DNA from: Streptomyces sp. S465
GTDB taxonomy: Bacteria; Actinomycetota; Actinomycetes; Streptomycetales; Streptomycetaceae
Direction: 5' to 3'
Assembly: GCF_026898115.1 (NCBI RefSeq)
Contig: NZ_CP114036.1
Coordinates: forward strand, 6,566,001 to 6,630,000
Length of the DNA stretch: 64,000 nt
Shown piece by piece: positions 38,476-45,607 of this stretch. Position 1 is the stretch's first letter; the number at the start of each line of letters is the position of its first letter. The notes beneath the pieces were generated by a model. That model saw only the letters and a list, made by a program, of their open reading frames with translations, ran no database searches and was not told where the DNA came from. The position numbers and the translations under genes are program-made.

Positions 38476-38598
38476 GACGACCCCCGTAGGCGTGCGACTG
38501 CCGCCAGTGTAGGCAGACTCTTCACAGAACGGGCACGCCGCGACATGTCCGGCGAACTCGGCGCCACGATTGGCCGGTTCGCCCGCCCTTCGGCCTCC

Positions 38599-39789
38599 TC
38601 AGCGGACCTCCAGCCGCAGGATGCGGTCGTCCTGCCCACCCGGCTTCCCACGTCCGTCGGTGTTGCTCGTCGTCAGCCACAGCCCCCCGTCGTCCGCCGC
38701 CACCACGCTGCGCAGCCGCCCGTACTTCCCGTCCAGGAACGACTGCGGCTTCGCCGTCGGCTTGTCGCCCTTCAGCGGGATGCGCCACAGCCGCTCACCG
38801 CGCAGCCCCGCCATCCAGATCGAGCCCTCGGCGAAGGCGATTCCGCTCGGCGACGCGTCCTTGGGCTTCCACTGCTCGACCGGGTCGACGAAGCTCTTCT
38901 CACCGGCCTTGCCCTCGGCCTTCGGCCAGCCGTAGTTCTTGCCCGGTTCGATCAGATTGAGCTCGTCCCAGGTGTCCTGGCCGAACTCGGAGGCCCACAG
39001 CCGCTTGTCCTCGTCCCAGGCCAGGCCCTGCACATTGCGGTGCCCCCAGGAGTAGACGGCCGACTCGGCGTCCGGATTGCGGGGCGCGGGCTCGCCGTCC
39101 GGGGTCATCCGCAGGATCTTGCCGCCCAAGGAGTCCGTGTCCTGGGCGAGCCCGCGGTCACCGCTCTCTCCCGTGCCCGCGTAGAGCATCTTGTCCGGAC
39201 CGAAGGCGATCCGGCCGCCGTTGTGGATCGTGCCCTTGGGGATGCCCTTGAAGATCGTGTCCGGGGCGCCCAGCTGATCGCCCGCGGGACGCCTGTCGTC
39301 GTACATCATCCGGGCGATGCGGTTGTCCGAATCGGTGGTGAAGTACGCGTAGATCATATGGTCCGCGCCGAAGTCGGAGGAGACCGCCAGCCCCAGCAGC
39401 CCGCCCTCGCCGGCGGCGGAGACCCCCGGGACGGAGCCCACCTCGGTCTTCTTCCCCGTGTCCGCCGAGACCTTGAAGATCTTCCCGGTGTCACGCGAGG
39501 AGACCAGCAGATCCCCGCCGGGCAGCGCCGCGAGCCCCCAGGGGGAGTCGAGCTTCGTGGTGAGGGTGCGCACCACCTTCACCGAGCCCTTCGCGGGCGC
39601 CGCGGACTCTGTCGGCGAAGGCGTGCCCGCGTCGGACCTTTCGCTTCCCGACTTCGCGGGTGTGGAAGTCCGGCCGACCGGTCTGGTGATGCTGTCGCCG
39701 TCGGACGAGCAGCCGGCCACGAGCAAGACGGCGGCAGCGGCGAGAACAGAGGTGACGCGAGGACGTCGCACGGTCGGATTCCTCTCCAT
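38599..39789 (-). CDS. PQQ-dependent sugar dehydrogenase-like lipoprotein
   Basis: A 396-residue exported beta-propeller of the glucose/sorbosone dehydrogenase (GSDH, YliI-like) family. The signal ends in the lipobox LLVAGC, then a Ser/Thr/Pro-rich linker (about 25-60). Conserved segments are LDSPWGLAALPGGDLLVSSR, TIHNGGRIAFGPDKMLYAGT and SWGHRNVQGLAWD, which shape the active site and calcium site in the family. Streptomyces generally cannot make PQQ, so it may use imported cofactor or lack this activity. The ATG at 39789 gives a typical signal; a GTG at 39795 is an alternative. Confidence 0.85.
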   Translation of the reverse strand: MERNPTVRRPRVTSVLAAAAVLLVAGCSSDGDSITRPVGRTSTPAKSGSERSDAGTPSPTESAAPAKGSVKVVRTLTTKLDSPWGLAALPGGDLLVSSRDTGKIFKVSADTGKKTEVGSVPGVSAAGEGGLLGLAVSSDFGADHMIYAYFTTDSDNRIARMMYDDRRPAGDQLGAPDTIFKGIPKGTIHNGGRIAFGPDKMLYAGTGESGDRGLAQDTDSLGGKILRMTPDGEPAPRNPDAESAVYSWGHRNVQGLAWDEDKRLWASEFGQDTWDELNLIEPGKNYGWPKAEGKAGEKSFVDPVEQWKPKDASPSGIAFAEGSIWMAGLRGERLWRIPLKGDKPTAKPQSFLDGKYGRLRSVVAADDGGLWLTTSNTDGRGKPGGQDDRILRLEVR

Positions 39790-39797
39790 GAACACGT

Positions 39798-39809
39798 GTG
39801 CCGCGGCAC
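39798..39809. promoter_or_regulatory. 12-bp perfect palindrome upstream of the sugar dehydrogenase
   Basis: GTGCCGCGGCAC lies 9 bases before the start codon and next to CACGTG. It could be an operator or may simply reflect GC-rich sequence. Confidence 0.3.
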
Positions 39810-39890
39810 GGCACTGATTCTTATACACCGCTGCCCCGCACCGGGTTCCCGTCCCCGGACCGAGCCCGGACCGGGCCCCGTTCCCCGCAC

Positions 39891-40032
39891 CGGCCCCCAG
39901 CGCCACGACCTCAGCGCCACGATCCCGCCCCACGGCCCCGGCTTCCCCGCCCCACGGCCCCGGCTTCCCGGCCCCTCGGCCCCGGCCCCTCGGTCCCGGC
40001 CCCACGGCCCCAGCCCCACGGCCTCAGTCCCA
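39891..40032. repeat. 14-bp tandem repeat spanning the aldo/keto reductase stop codon
   Basis: On the minus strand, units such as TGGGACTGAGGCCG (40032-40019) follow one another nine times: 14 bp each at 40019, 40005, 39991, 39977; 22 bp (14+8) at 39955 and 39933; 13 bp at 39920; 14 bp at 39906; 15 bp at 39891. The first unit contains the stop TGA of the aldo/keto reductase gene (40024-40026). Confidence 0.88.
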
Positions 40033-41022
40033 CGACCCCAGCGCCGTCGGCAGTTCCGCGATCTCCGCGAGGTCCTCGTGCGACAGCAGCACATCGGCCG
40101 CCGCGCAGTTCTCCGCCGCCCACCGCGCCCGCTTCGTCCCCGGCACCGGCACCACATGCGGCCCCTGCGCCAGCAGCCAGGCCAAGGCCACCTGCGCCGG
40201 GGTCACCGTGTCCCCGTGCCGCTGGGCGACCCGCCGCAGACCGGCCACGATCGGCTGGTTCGCGGCCATCATCTCCGCCGTGAACCGCGGATGCCGGGCC
40301 CGCATGTCGTCCGGCTCGAAGCCCTGCCCGGGGGTCAGCGTCCCGCTCAGGAAGCCGTTGCCGAGCGGCATCGCCGCCAGGAAGCCGACCCCGCGCGAGG
40401 CGCACCACGGCACCAGCGCCTCCAGCGCCTCGGGCGACCACACCGACAGCTCCGCCTGCACACAGCTGACCGGGAAGACCTGTTGGACCCGCTCCAGCTG
40501 GCGCACCGTGGCGTCGTGCATCCCGGCGCCCGCCCGCCGCTGCGCCCGTGCACCCACGGCGCACAGTCCCAGCGCCCGCACCTTCCCGGCCGCGACCAGC
40601 TCCGCCATCGCGCCCCAGGTCTCCTCTATCGGCACCTCCGGGTCGGCCCGGTGGAGCTGGTAGAGGTCGATCACATCGGTCTGGAGCCGGCGCAGCGAGG
40701 CGTCGCAGGCCCGTTTCACATAGCCGGGCCGCCCGTTGGCCACGATGTGCTGCTCACCCACCAGCAGTCCGCATTTGGTGGATACGAAGGCGTCCGCCCG
40801 TCGCTCCCTGAGCACCCGCCCCACCAGCAGCTCATTGGTGAAGGGGCCGTACATGTCGGCGGTGTCCAGCAGGCTCGCGCCCGAGTCGAGCGCGGCGTGC
40901 ACGGCGCGCTCCGAGTGCTCGCCGCTGCGCTGCGAAGCGGTGTACGCCCAGCTCATCGGCATGCATCCAAGGCCGATCGCACCCACTTCGAGCGCCGCCG
41001 CTCCGAGTCTCCTGCGCTCCAC
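40024..41022 (-). CDS. Aldo/keto reductase
   Basis: A 332-residue TIM-barrel oxidoreductase, NADPH-dependent by family. The catalytic tetrad is visible: Asp and Tyr in LLDTADMYGPFTNE, Lys in FVSTKCG and His in DLYQLHRAD. The NADPH-binding C-terminal segment is PVPGTKRARWAAENCAA. The GTG at 41022 is preceded by GGGAGGGG; the frame is open further but without a ribosome site. Substrate unknown. It is divergent from the 2-hydroxyacid dehydrogenase with 76 bp between starts. The stop lies in a 14-bp tandem repeat. Confidence 0.87.
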   Translation of the reverse strand: MERRRLGAAALEVGAIGLGCMPMSWAYTASQRSGEHSERAVHAALDSGASLLDTADMYGPFTNELLVGRVLRERRADAFVSTKCGLLVGEQHIVANGRPGYVKRACDASLRRLQTDVIDLYQLHRADPEVPIEETWGAMAELVAAGKVRALGLCAVGARAQRRAGAGMHDATVRQLERVQQVFPVSCVQAELSVWSPEALEALVPWCASRGVGFLAAMPLGNGFLSGTLTPGQGFEPDDMRARHPRFTAEMMAANQPIVAGLRRVAQRHGDTVTPAQVALAWLLAQGPHVVPVPGTKRARWAAENCAAADVLLSHEDLAEIAELPTALGSWD

Positions 41023-41086
41023 CTGGCCTGACCCCTCCCGTTCCCTCGGACCCCAAACTAACCTCTGCCAACCCTGGGTGATCGCA

Positions 41087-41092
41087 TAGCCT
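41087..41092 (+). promoter_or_regulatory. Putative -10 box of a leaderless transcript (2-hydroxyacid dehydrogenase)
   Basis: TAGCCT ends 6 bases before the ATG at 41099. No Shine-Dalgarno sequence is present. Confidence 0.4.
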
Positions 41093-41098
41093 CCTGGC

Positions 41099-42097
41099 AT
41101 GAGTGCAGACCACAGCGATACGCTCCGGCGCCACGACGCGACGCACGGTTCATCCGAGGCGCGTGACCTGGTGTGGCTGCCGATCCCGCCCGAGGAGATC
41201 GACGGCCTGCCCGACACCCTCGAATACGCCCACTGGGACGGCGGTCCCGACTTCCCCACCGACCCGGCGCGCTGCGCGTTCTACTGCGTCCCCTACATGA
41301 AGAAGCCGGAGGTGTGCACCCGCCCGCTGGCCGCCATGACCAACCTGCGGGTGGTGCAGACCCTCACCGCCGGAATAGACCACATCAAGCCCGCGCTGGC
41401 GGATCTCGCGCCCGGAGTGCGGCTGTGCAACGCGCGCGGGGTGCACGACGCGAGCACCGCCGAGCTCGCCCTCACCCTCATCCTGGCCTCGCTGCGCGGC
41501 ATCCCCGACTTCGTCCGGAACCAGGACGCCGGGGAGTGGCGCTCCGGCTTCCGTCCCGCGCTCGCCGACAAGTCGGTACTGATCGTCGGCTACGGGGCCA
41601 TCGGCAGCGCCATCGAGGACCGGCTTGTGCCATTTGAGTGCGAGCGGGTGGCGCGCGTCGCGCGCTCCCCGCGCACGACCGAGCGCGGCCCGGTGCATCC
41701 GATCGACGAACTGCCCCGACTGCTTCCGGAAGCCGATGTGGTGGTGCTGGTCACACCGCTCACCGAGGCCACCCGCGGTCTGGCCGGGGCGGACTTCCTG
41801 TCCCGGATGAAGGACGGGGCACTGCTGGTGAACGTCGCGCGTGGCGCGGTGGTGGACACCAAGGCCCTGCTCAGCGAGGTCGAGTCGGGTCGGCTGCGGG
41901 CCGCGCTCGATGTGACCGACCCCGAACCACTGCCCGCCGGGCATCCGCTGTGGCACGCTCCAGGAGTGCTCATCACCCCGCATGTGGGCGGCCCCTCGTC
42001 GGCGTTCCTCCCGCGTGCCAAGCGGCTCTTGCGGGACCAGCTGGACCGCTTCGCGCGCGGTGAGTCGCTGGAACATCTCGTCGCCACCACGGGGTAG
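41099..42097 (+). CDS. D-isomer-specific 2-hydroxyacid dehydrogenase
   Basis: A 332-residue NAD(P)-dependent dehydrogenase of the phosphoglycerate/hydroxypyruvate type. The Rossmann motif is VGYGAIGSAI, the substrate-binding Arg is in LLVNVARGAVVDT, Glu in DPEPLPAGHP and catalytic His in ITPHVGGPSS. The C-terminal half follows 2-Hacid_dh_C. Substrate is uncertain; glyoxylate or hydroxypyruvate reduction would suit the amino acid genes around. The start is ATG 41099, probably leaderless. serA, a longer relative with regulatory domains, lies 8 kb downstream. Confidence 0.86.
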   Translation: MSADHSDTLRRHDATHGSSEARDLVWLPIPPEEIDGLPDTLEYAHWDGGPDFPTDPARCAFYCVPYMKKPEVCTRPLAAMTNLRVVQTLTAGIDHIKPALADLAPGVRLCNARGVHDASTAELALTLILASLRGIPDFVRNQDAGEWRSGFRPALADKSVLIVGYGAIGSAIEDRLVPFECERVARVARSPRTTERGPVHPIDELPRLLPEADVVVLVTPLTEATRGLAGADFLSRMKDGALLVNVARGAVVDTKALLSEVESGRLRAALDVTDPEPLPAGHPLWHAPGVLITPHVGGPSSAFLPRAKRLLRDQLDRFARGESLEHLVATTG

Positions 42098-42287
42098 ACA
42101 TGCCTCTGGCACCACATACAGGCACCGATTGACTTCACTCCGTATATACAACGCCGTAGTCGGTTACGGTGCGTAGATGGCCTATGTCCCTGAGTGACCA
42201 GTCTGGTGTATCGTCCCGAACGGGGGCTGCGCCACTGACCTGACGGCGTCAGCGATGGACCGGAACTCGAGGGGGGCGACGGGCGAT
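42098..42287. promoter_or_regulatory. Upstream region of the PAS-GGDEF gene with candidate control sites
   Basis: This AT-richer stretch holds TTGACT at 42129-42134 and TATATA at 42143-42148, but spacing is not right for a standard promoter. TTACGGTGCGTAG (42164-42176) matches the BldD pattern TNAC-N5-GTNA except for its last base, and BldD is known to control c-di-GMP genes in Streptomyces. ACCAGTCTGGT (42197-42207) is a perfect inverted repeat. None is proven. Confidence 0.3.
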
Positions 42288-45200
42288 GTGTGGCCGATGG
42301 ACCGACAACCCGACGCAGCTCAGGCGTCAACCGCGACACTTCCGCGCAGCCGCGCGGTTCTCCGACTCGATGAGGCCCGCGGGGATAGCGCTCCCGGGGT
42401 TCCCGAGGCGTCAGCGGTCCGCCACGCAGTGGATGGCAGTCCGGTGAGCGCCTCCGGAGCGGTGCTCGCCCGGTCGTCGGTCTCCGGCGGCGCGGGGCTG
42501 TTGCCGCAAGTGGTCCTCGTCCTGGCCTGCGGCGGCTACGCGGCGGGCGCGGCCCTGGGCTGGGGCTCGTCCCGGCTGGCCCTGTTCATGGGCGACTTCG
42601 GGCTGAGCGCCGTCGCGTTCGCCGCCGCGGCGTCCTGTCTGTGGCACGGCCGGCGGCACGCCGGGCGGCTGCGCCCGGCGTGGCTCATGTTCGCGGTCTC
42701 CTCGGCCATGGCCGCGCTGGGGAACGCCGTATGGGGCTGGTACGAGGTGGTGCTCGGGCGCCCCGTGCCGACCCCCTCGGCCGCCGACTTCTGCTTCCTG
42801 CTCTTCGCCCCGCCCGCCATCGTCGGGATGCTGGTGCTCGCCAAGCGCCCGACGAGCCGGGCCCGGTGGATCTGTCTGGGCCTGGACGCCTGGCTGATCG
42901 CCGGATCGCTGGTCACGCTCTCCTGGAGCCTCGCCCTCGCCCACACCGGACAGTTCGGCGGGGACGGCGCCTCCGTGGCCCGCCGGGCCCTGGCGCTCGC
43001 CTATCCGCTGCTGGACATCGTGCTCGTCAGCATGGTGATCGTGCTGCACTTCCGGCGCTCGTCGGCCAACCGCTCCGCGATCAACACCGCGATCGCCGCC
43101 TTCGCGCTCACCGTGCTGTGCGACGCGCTGTTCACCTCGCCGCTGCTGCGCGAGCACTACCGCTCCGGGCAGATACTCGACGCCGGGTGGTTCGCCGGGT
43201 CCGCGCTGCTGGCCTACGCCCCGTGGGTGGCCCGCCGCGAGGCCGCCCAGAACCCGCCGCCGGCGCGCCGCTCCGCCCAGCAGAGCGTCCCCATCGCCGG
43301 CTCGCTCGCCGCACTCGCGCCCTATCTCGCCGCCGCCGTCTGCACCCTGGGGGTCCTGTTCAACGTGATGGACGGCCGGCCGATCGACGGGGTGGTGCTC
43401 CTCACCGCCTGCGCGGTCGTGCTCGCGCTCGTCGTCCGGCAGGCGATCATGCTGATGGACAACATCCGGCTCACCCAGGAACTGGCCCAGAAGGAGAACC
43501 ACTTCCGCTCCCTGGTGCAGAGCTCCAGCGATGTGATCATGATCGCCGCGCCCACCGGGATCCTGCGCTACGTCAGCCCGGCCGCCTCCGGGGTCTACGG
43601 CCGTGACGCGGATGAGCTGGAGGGCTCCGAGCTGGCCTCCCTCATCCACCCCGAGGACCTCGGATCGGTGGTGCACGAGGTGCGCCGGTTCCTGGCCGCC
43701 TCACCGGGCGAGGAGCCCACCACCCGCATCGAATGCCGCTTCCGCTCCGGCTCCGGCGACTGGCTCAACGTGGAGTCGACGATCAACCGCCACCACGGCG
43801 GGCTGATCTTCAACAGCCGCGATGTCACCGAGCGGGTCCGGCTCCAGGCCCAGTTGCAGCACAATGCCGAGCACGACCCGCTCACCGACCTGCCCAACCG
43901 CGCGCTGTTCACCCGGCGGGTCCGGCACGCGGTCGCCGGCCGCCGCCGTACGGACGCGGGCACCGCCGTGCTCTTCATCGACCTCGACGGCTTCAAGGCG
44001 GTCAACGACACCGTCGGCCACCACGCCGGTGACGAACTGCTGGTGCAGGCCGCCCGCCGGCTCCAGGAGTCCGTCCGGTCCGGGTCCGGCGACTGCGCGG
44101 CCCGGCTCGGGGGCGACGAGTTCGCCGCTCTCATCGTCGGCGACGGCGCGGGGGACGAGGGCGCGCGCGAGCGGCGCATCATGGAGATCGCCGACCGGCT
44201 GCGGGTCCGGCTCTCCCAGCCCTACCGGGTCGAGGGCGGCACCGAGGTCCGCGTGGCCGCCAGCATCGGCGTCGCCTTCGCCGAGCCCGGGACCAGCCCC
44301 GGCGCCCTGATGCGCAACGCCGATCTGGCGATGTACCGCGCCAAGGCCGCGGGCAAGAACCGCGTCGAGCTGTACGCGCCGCAGATGCAGGCCGAGGTGG
44401 CGCGCCGGGCCGAGGTCGCCACCAGACTGCGCGCCGCCCTGCACGACGGGGAGTTCGTCCTGCTGCACCAGCCCGTCGTCGAGCTGACCAGCGGCCGGAT
44501 CACCGCGGTCGCGGCGCAGGCCCGCTGGCGCTCGGCCCAGGGCATCCTGTTCACCCCCGCCGAGTTCCTCCGGGTCGCCGACAACGGCCGTGGCGGCGGC
44601 GAGGACACGACCCGCACCGCCGAGCTGGCCCACTGGATGCTGGAGGCGGCCGTGGAGCAGGCCGCCCAGCGGCGCCGCGACGGCCACCTCGTGCCGGTCT
44701 GCGTACGGCTCCCCGCGAGCCGGCTGGTGGACAAGTCGATGCCGCCCAAGGCCGTGGAGGCCCTGCTGACCCGCCATGGGCTGCCGTCCAGCGCGCTGAT
44801 CCTGGAGCTGACCGACAGCGATCCACGCGTGCCGCTCGACGAGCTCGAGCACCGCCTCGGCGCGCTGCGCCGCCTGGGGGTGCGGATCGCCCTCGACGGC
44901 TTCGGCAGCGGCTATGCCGCGATCAGGGCGCTGCGCAGGCTCCCCATCGACGTACTGAAACTGGACCCCGGGCTGGTCGAGGGCGTGGTCGAGTCCTCAC
45001 GGCTCCACAAGATCACCGCAGGGCTGCTGAGGATCGCCGGCGACCTCGGGATGCAGTCCATCGCCGAGGGGGTGGAGTTGCCCGAGCAGATCGTTACCCT
45101 GCGCGGTATGGGATGCACCCACGCCCAGGGGGCGGCCTTCAGCGGACCGCTCGATGAGCACCGGCTGCGCCGGGCGCTGCTGCGCGGCGGTTATCCGGTG

Positions 45201-45377
45201 CCGCGCTCGGAGCCCCCGCTGCTGGTCGGCGGCGGCGTCCTGCCGCTCCGGCACGGTGGCCACGGCGGACATGCCGGCCACGGGGGCCACGGCGGCTCCC
45301 ATGGGCCGCGCCGTACGGAACCGCACACCCACCCGCCGACCCGCTCAAATACTGAGACGCCCGTCCCACCCACTTGA
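42288..45377 (+). CDS. Membrane PAS-GGDEF protein with a degenerate EAL domain
   Basis: A protein of 1029 residues. It has a variable N-terminus, then about eight membrane helices (about 70-370), a PAS domain (NHFRSLVQSSSDVIMIAAPT, about 405-520), a GGDEF domain with intact RLGGDEFAAL (about 607) and a C-terminal EAL fold. In the EAL fold the signature is AQA (VAAQARW, about 742), VNVS is replaced by VCVRLP and DDFGTGYSS by DGFGSGYAA. The phosphodiesterase should therefore be dead while the cyclase can work. The tail is His/Gly-rich (HGGHGGHAGHGGHGG). The GTG at 42288 has GAGGGGG upstream; an ATG at 42255 is an alternative. It lies directly before the ilv leader. Confidence 0.88.
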   Translation: MWPMDRQPDAAQASTATLPRSRAVLRLDEARGDSAPGVPEASAVRHAVDGSPVSASGAVLARSSVSGGAGLLPQVVLVLACGGYAAGAALGWGSSRLALFMGDFGLSAVAFAAAASCLWHGRRHAGRLRPAWLMFAVSSAMAALGNAVWGWYEVVLGRPVPTPSAADFCFLLFAPPAIVGMLVLAKRPTSRARWICLGLDAWLIAGSLVTLSWSLALAHTGQFGGDGASVARRALALAYPLLDIVLVSMVIVLHFRRSSANRSAINTAIAAFALTVLCDALFTSPLLREHYRSGQILDAGWFAGSALLAYAPWVARREAAQNPPPARRSAQQSVPIAGSLAALAPYLAAAVCTLGVLFNVMDGRPIDGVVLLTACAVVLALVVRQAIMLMDNIRLTQELAQKENHFRSLVQSSSDVIMIAAPTGILRYVSPAASGVYGRDADELEGSELASLIHPEDLGSVVHEVRRFLAASPGEEPTTRIECRFRSGSGDWLNVESTINRHHGGLIFNSRDVTERVRLQAQLQHNAEHDPLTDLPNRALFTRRVRHAVAGRRRTDAGTAVLFIDLDGFKAVNDTVGHHAGDELLVQAARRLQESVRSGSGDCAARLGGDEFAALIVGDGAGDEGARERRIMEIADRLRVRLSQPYRVEGGTEVRVAASIGVAFAEPGTSPGALMRNADLAMYRAKAAGKNRVELYAPQMQAEVARRAEVATRLRAALHDGEFVLLHQPVVELTSGRITAVAAQARWRSAQGILFTPAEFLRVADNGRGGGEDTTRTAELAHWMLEAAVEQAAQRRRDGHLVPVCVRLPASRLVDKSMPPKAVEALLTRHGLPSSALILELTDSDPRVPLDELEHRLGALRRLGVRIALDGFGSGYAAIRALRRLPIDVLKLDPGLVEGVVESSRLHKITAGLLRIAGDLGMQSIAEGVELPEQIVTLRGMGCTHAQGAAFSGPLDEHRLRRALLRGGYPVPRSEPPLLVGGGVLPLRHGGHGGHAGHGGHGGSHGPRRTEPHTHPPTRSNTETPVPPT

Positions 45378-45410
45378 CACCCGATATGCGCCGGGGGGAG
45401 GGTCGGAGCC

Positions 45411-45452
45411 ATGCGCACCCGAATTCTCGTACTTGGACAGCGCGTCGGCTGA
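45411..45452 (+). CDS. ilvB leader peptide (attenuation)
   Basis: A 13-codon ORF, MRTRILVLGQRVG then TGA, preceded by GGGGGGAGG eight bases upstream. It has Ile-Leu-Val-Leu in a row and a later Val, the amino acids made by the downstream operon. A hairpin starts immediately after its stop, and an intrinsic terminator follows 40 bases later. This is the layout of transcription attenuation: shortage of charged Ile/Leu/Val tRNA stalls the ribosome and prevents termination. Similar leaders are described upstream of ilvB in other Actinobacteria such as Corynebacterium glutamicum. Confidence 0.85.
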   Translation: MRTRILVLGQRVG

Positions 45453-45474
45453 GCAGGGTTCCTTGAAACCCTGC
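45453..45474 (+). promoter_or_regulatory. Leader hairpin downstream of the ilv leader peptide
   Basis: GCAGGGTT pairs with AACCCTGC across the six-base loop CCTTGA, an 8-bp perfect stem beginning one base after the leader peptide stop. It is a candidate pause hairpin or alternative to an antiterminator. Confidence 0.65.
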
Positions 45475-45493
45475 GGACCCTCACCGGCGCGCT

Positions 45494-45527
45494 CCCCTCG
45501 CTTGCCTAACGGCACGAGGGGTTTTTT
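45494..45527 (+). terminator. Intrinsic terminator of the ilvB attenuator
   Basis: CCCCTCG pairs with CGAGGGG, an inner TGCC/GGCA stem closes on a TAAC loop, and six T residues follow directly. This is one of the few textbook U-tract terminators in the window. It lies 80 bases before the ilvB start, where it can only make sense as an attenuator. Confidence 0.9.
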
Positions 45528-45607
45528 GTTGCACTGGCACTTGGTGCACCGTCCCGCACCGCCCTCTCCCTCCCGCACAGAACCTCATCTTCGAGAAGAG
45601 ATTGCCG

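Noticed and set aside
42197-42207. ACCAGTCTGGT as a DasR-type site.
   Set aside because: The half-sites face the wrong way compared with the known TGGTCT-AGACCA consensus. It is an inverted repeat of unknown meaning.
45374-45379. TTGACA as the -35 box of the ilvB promoter.
   Set aside because: It overlaps the stop of the upstream gene and has no acceptable -10 hexamer 16-19 bases downstream (only G-rich sequence), so the promoter location stays open.
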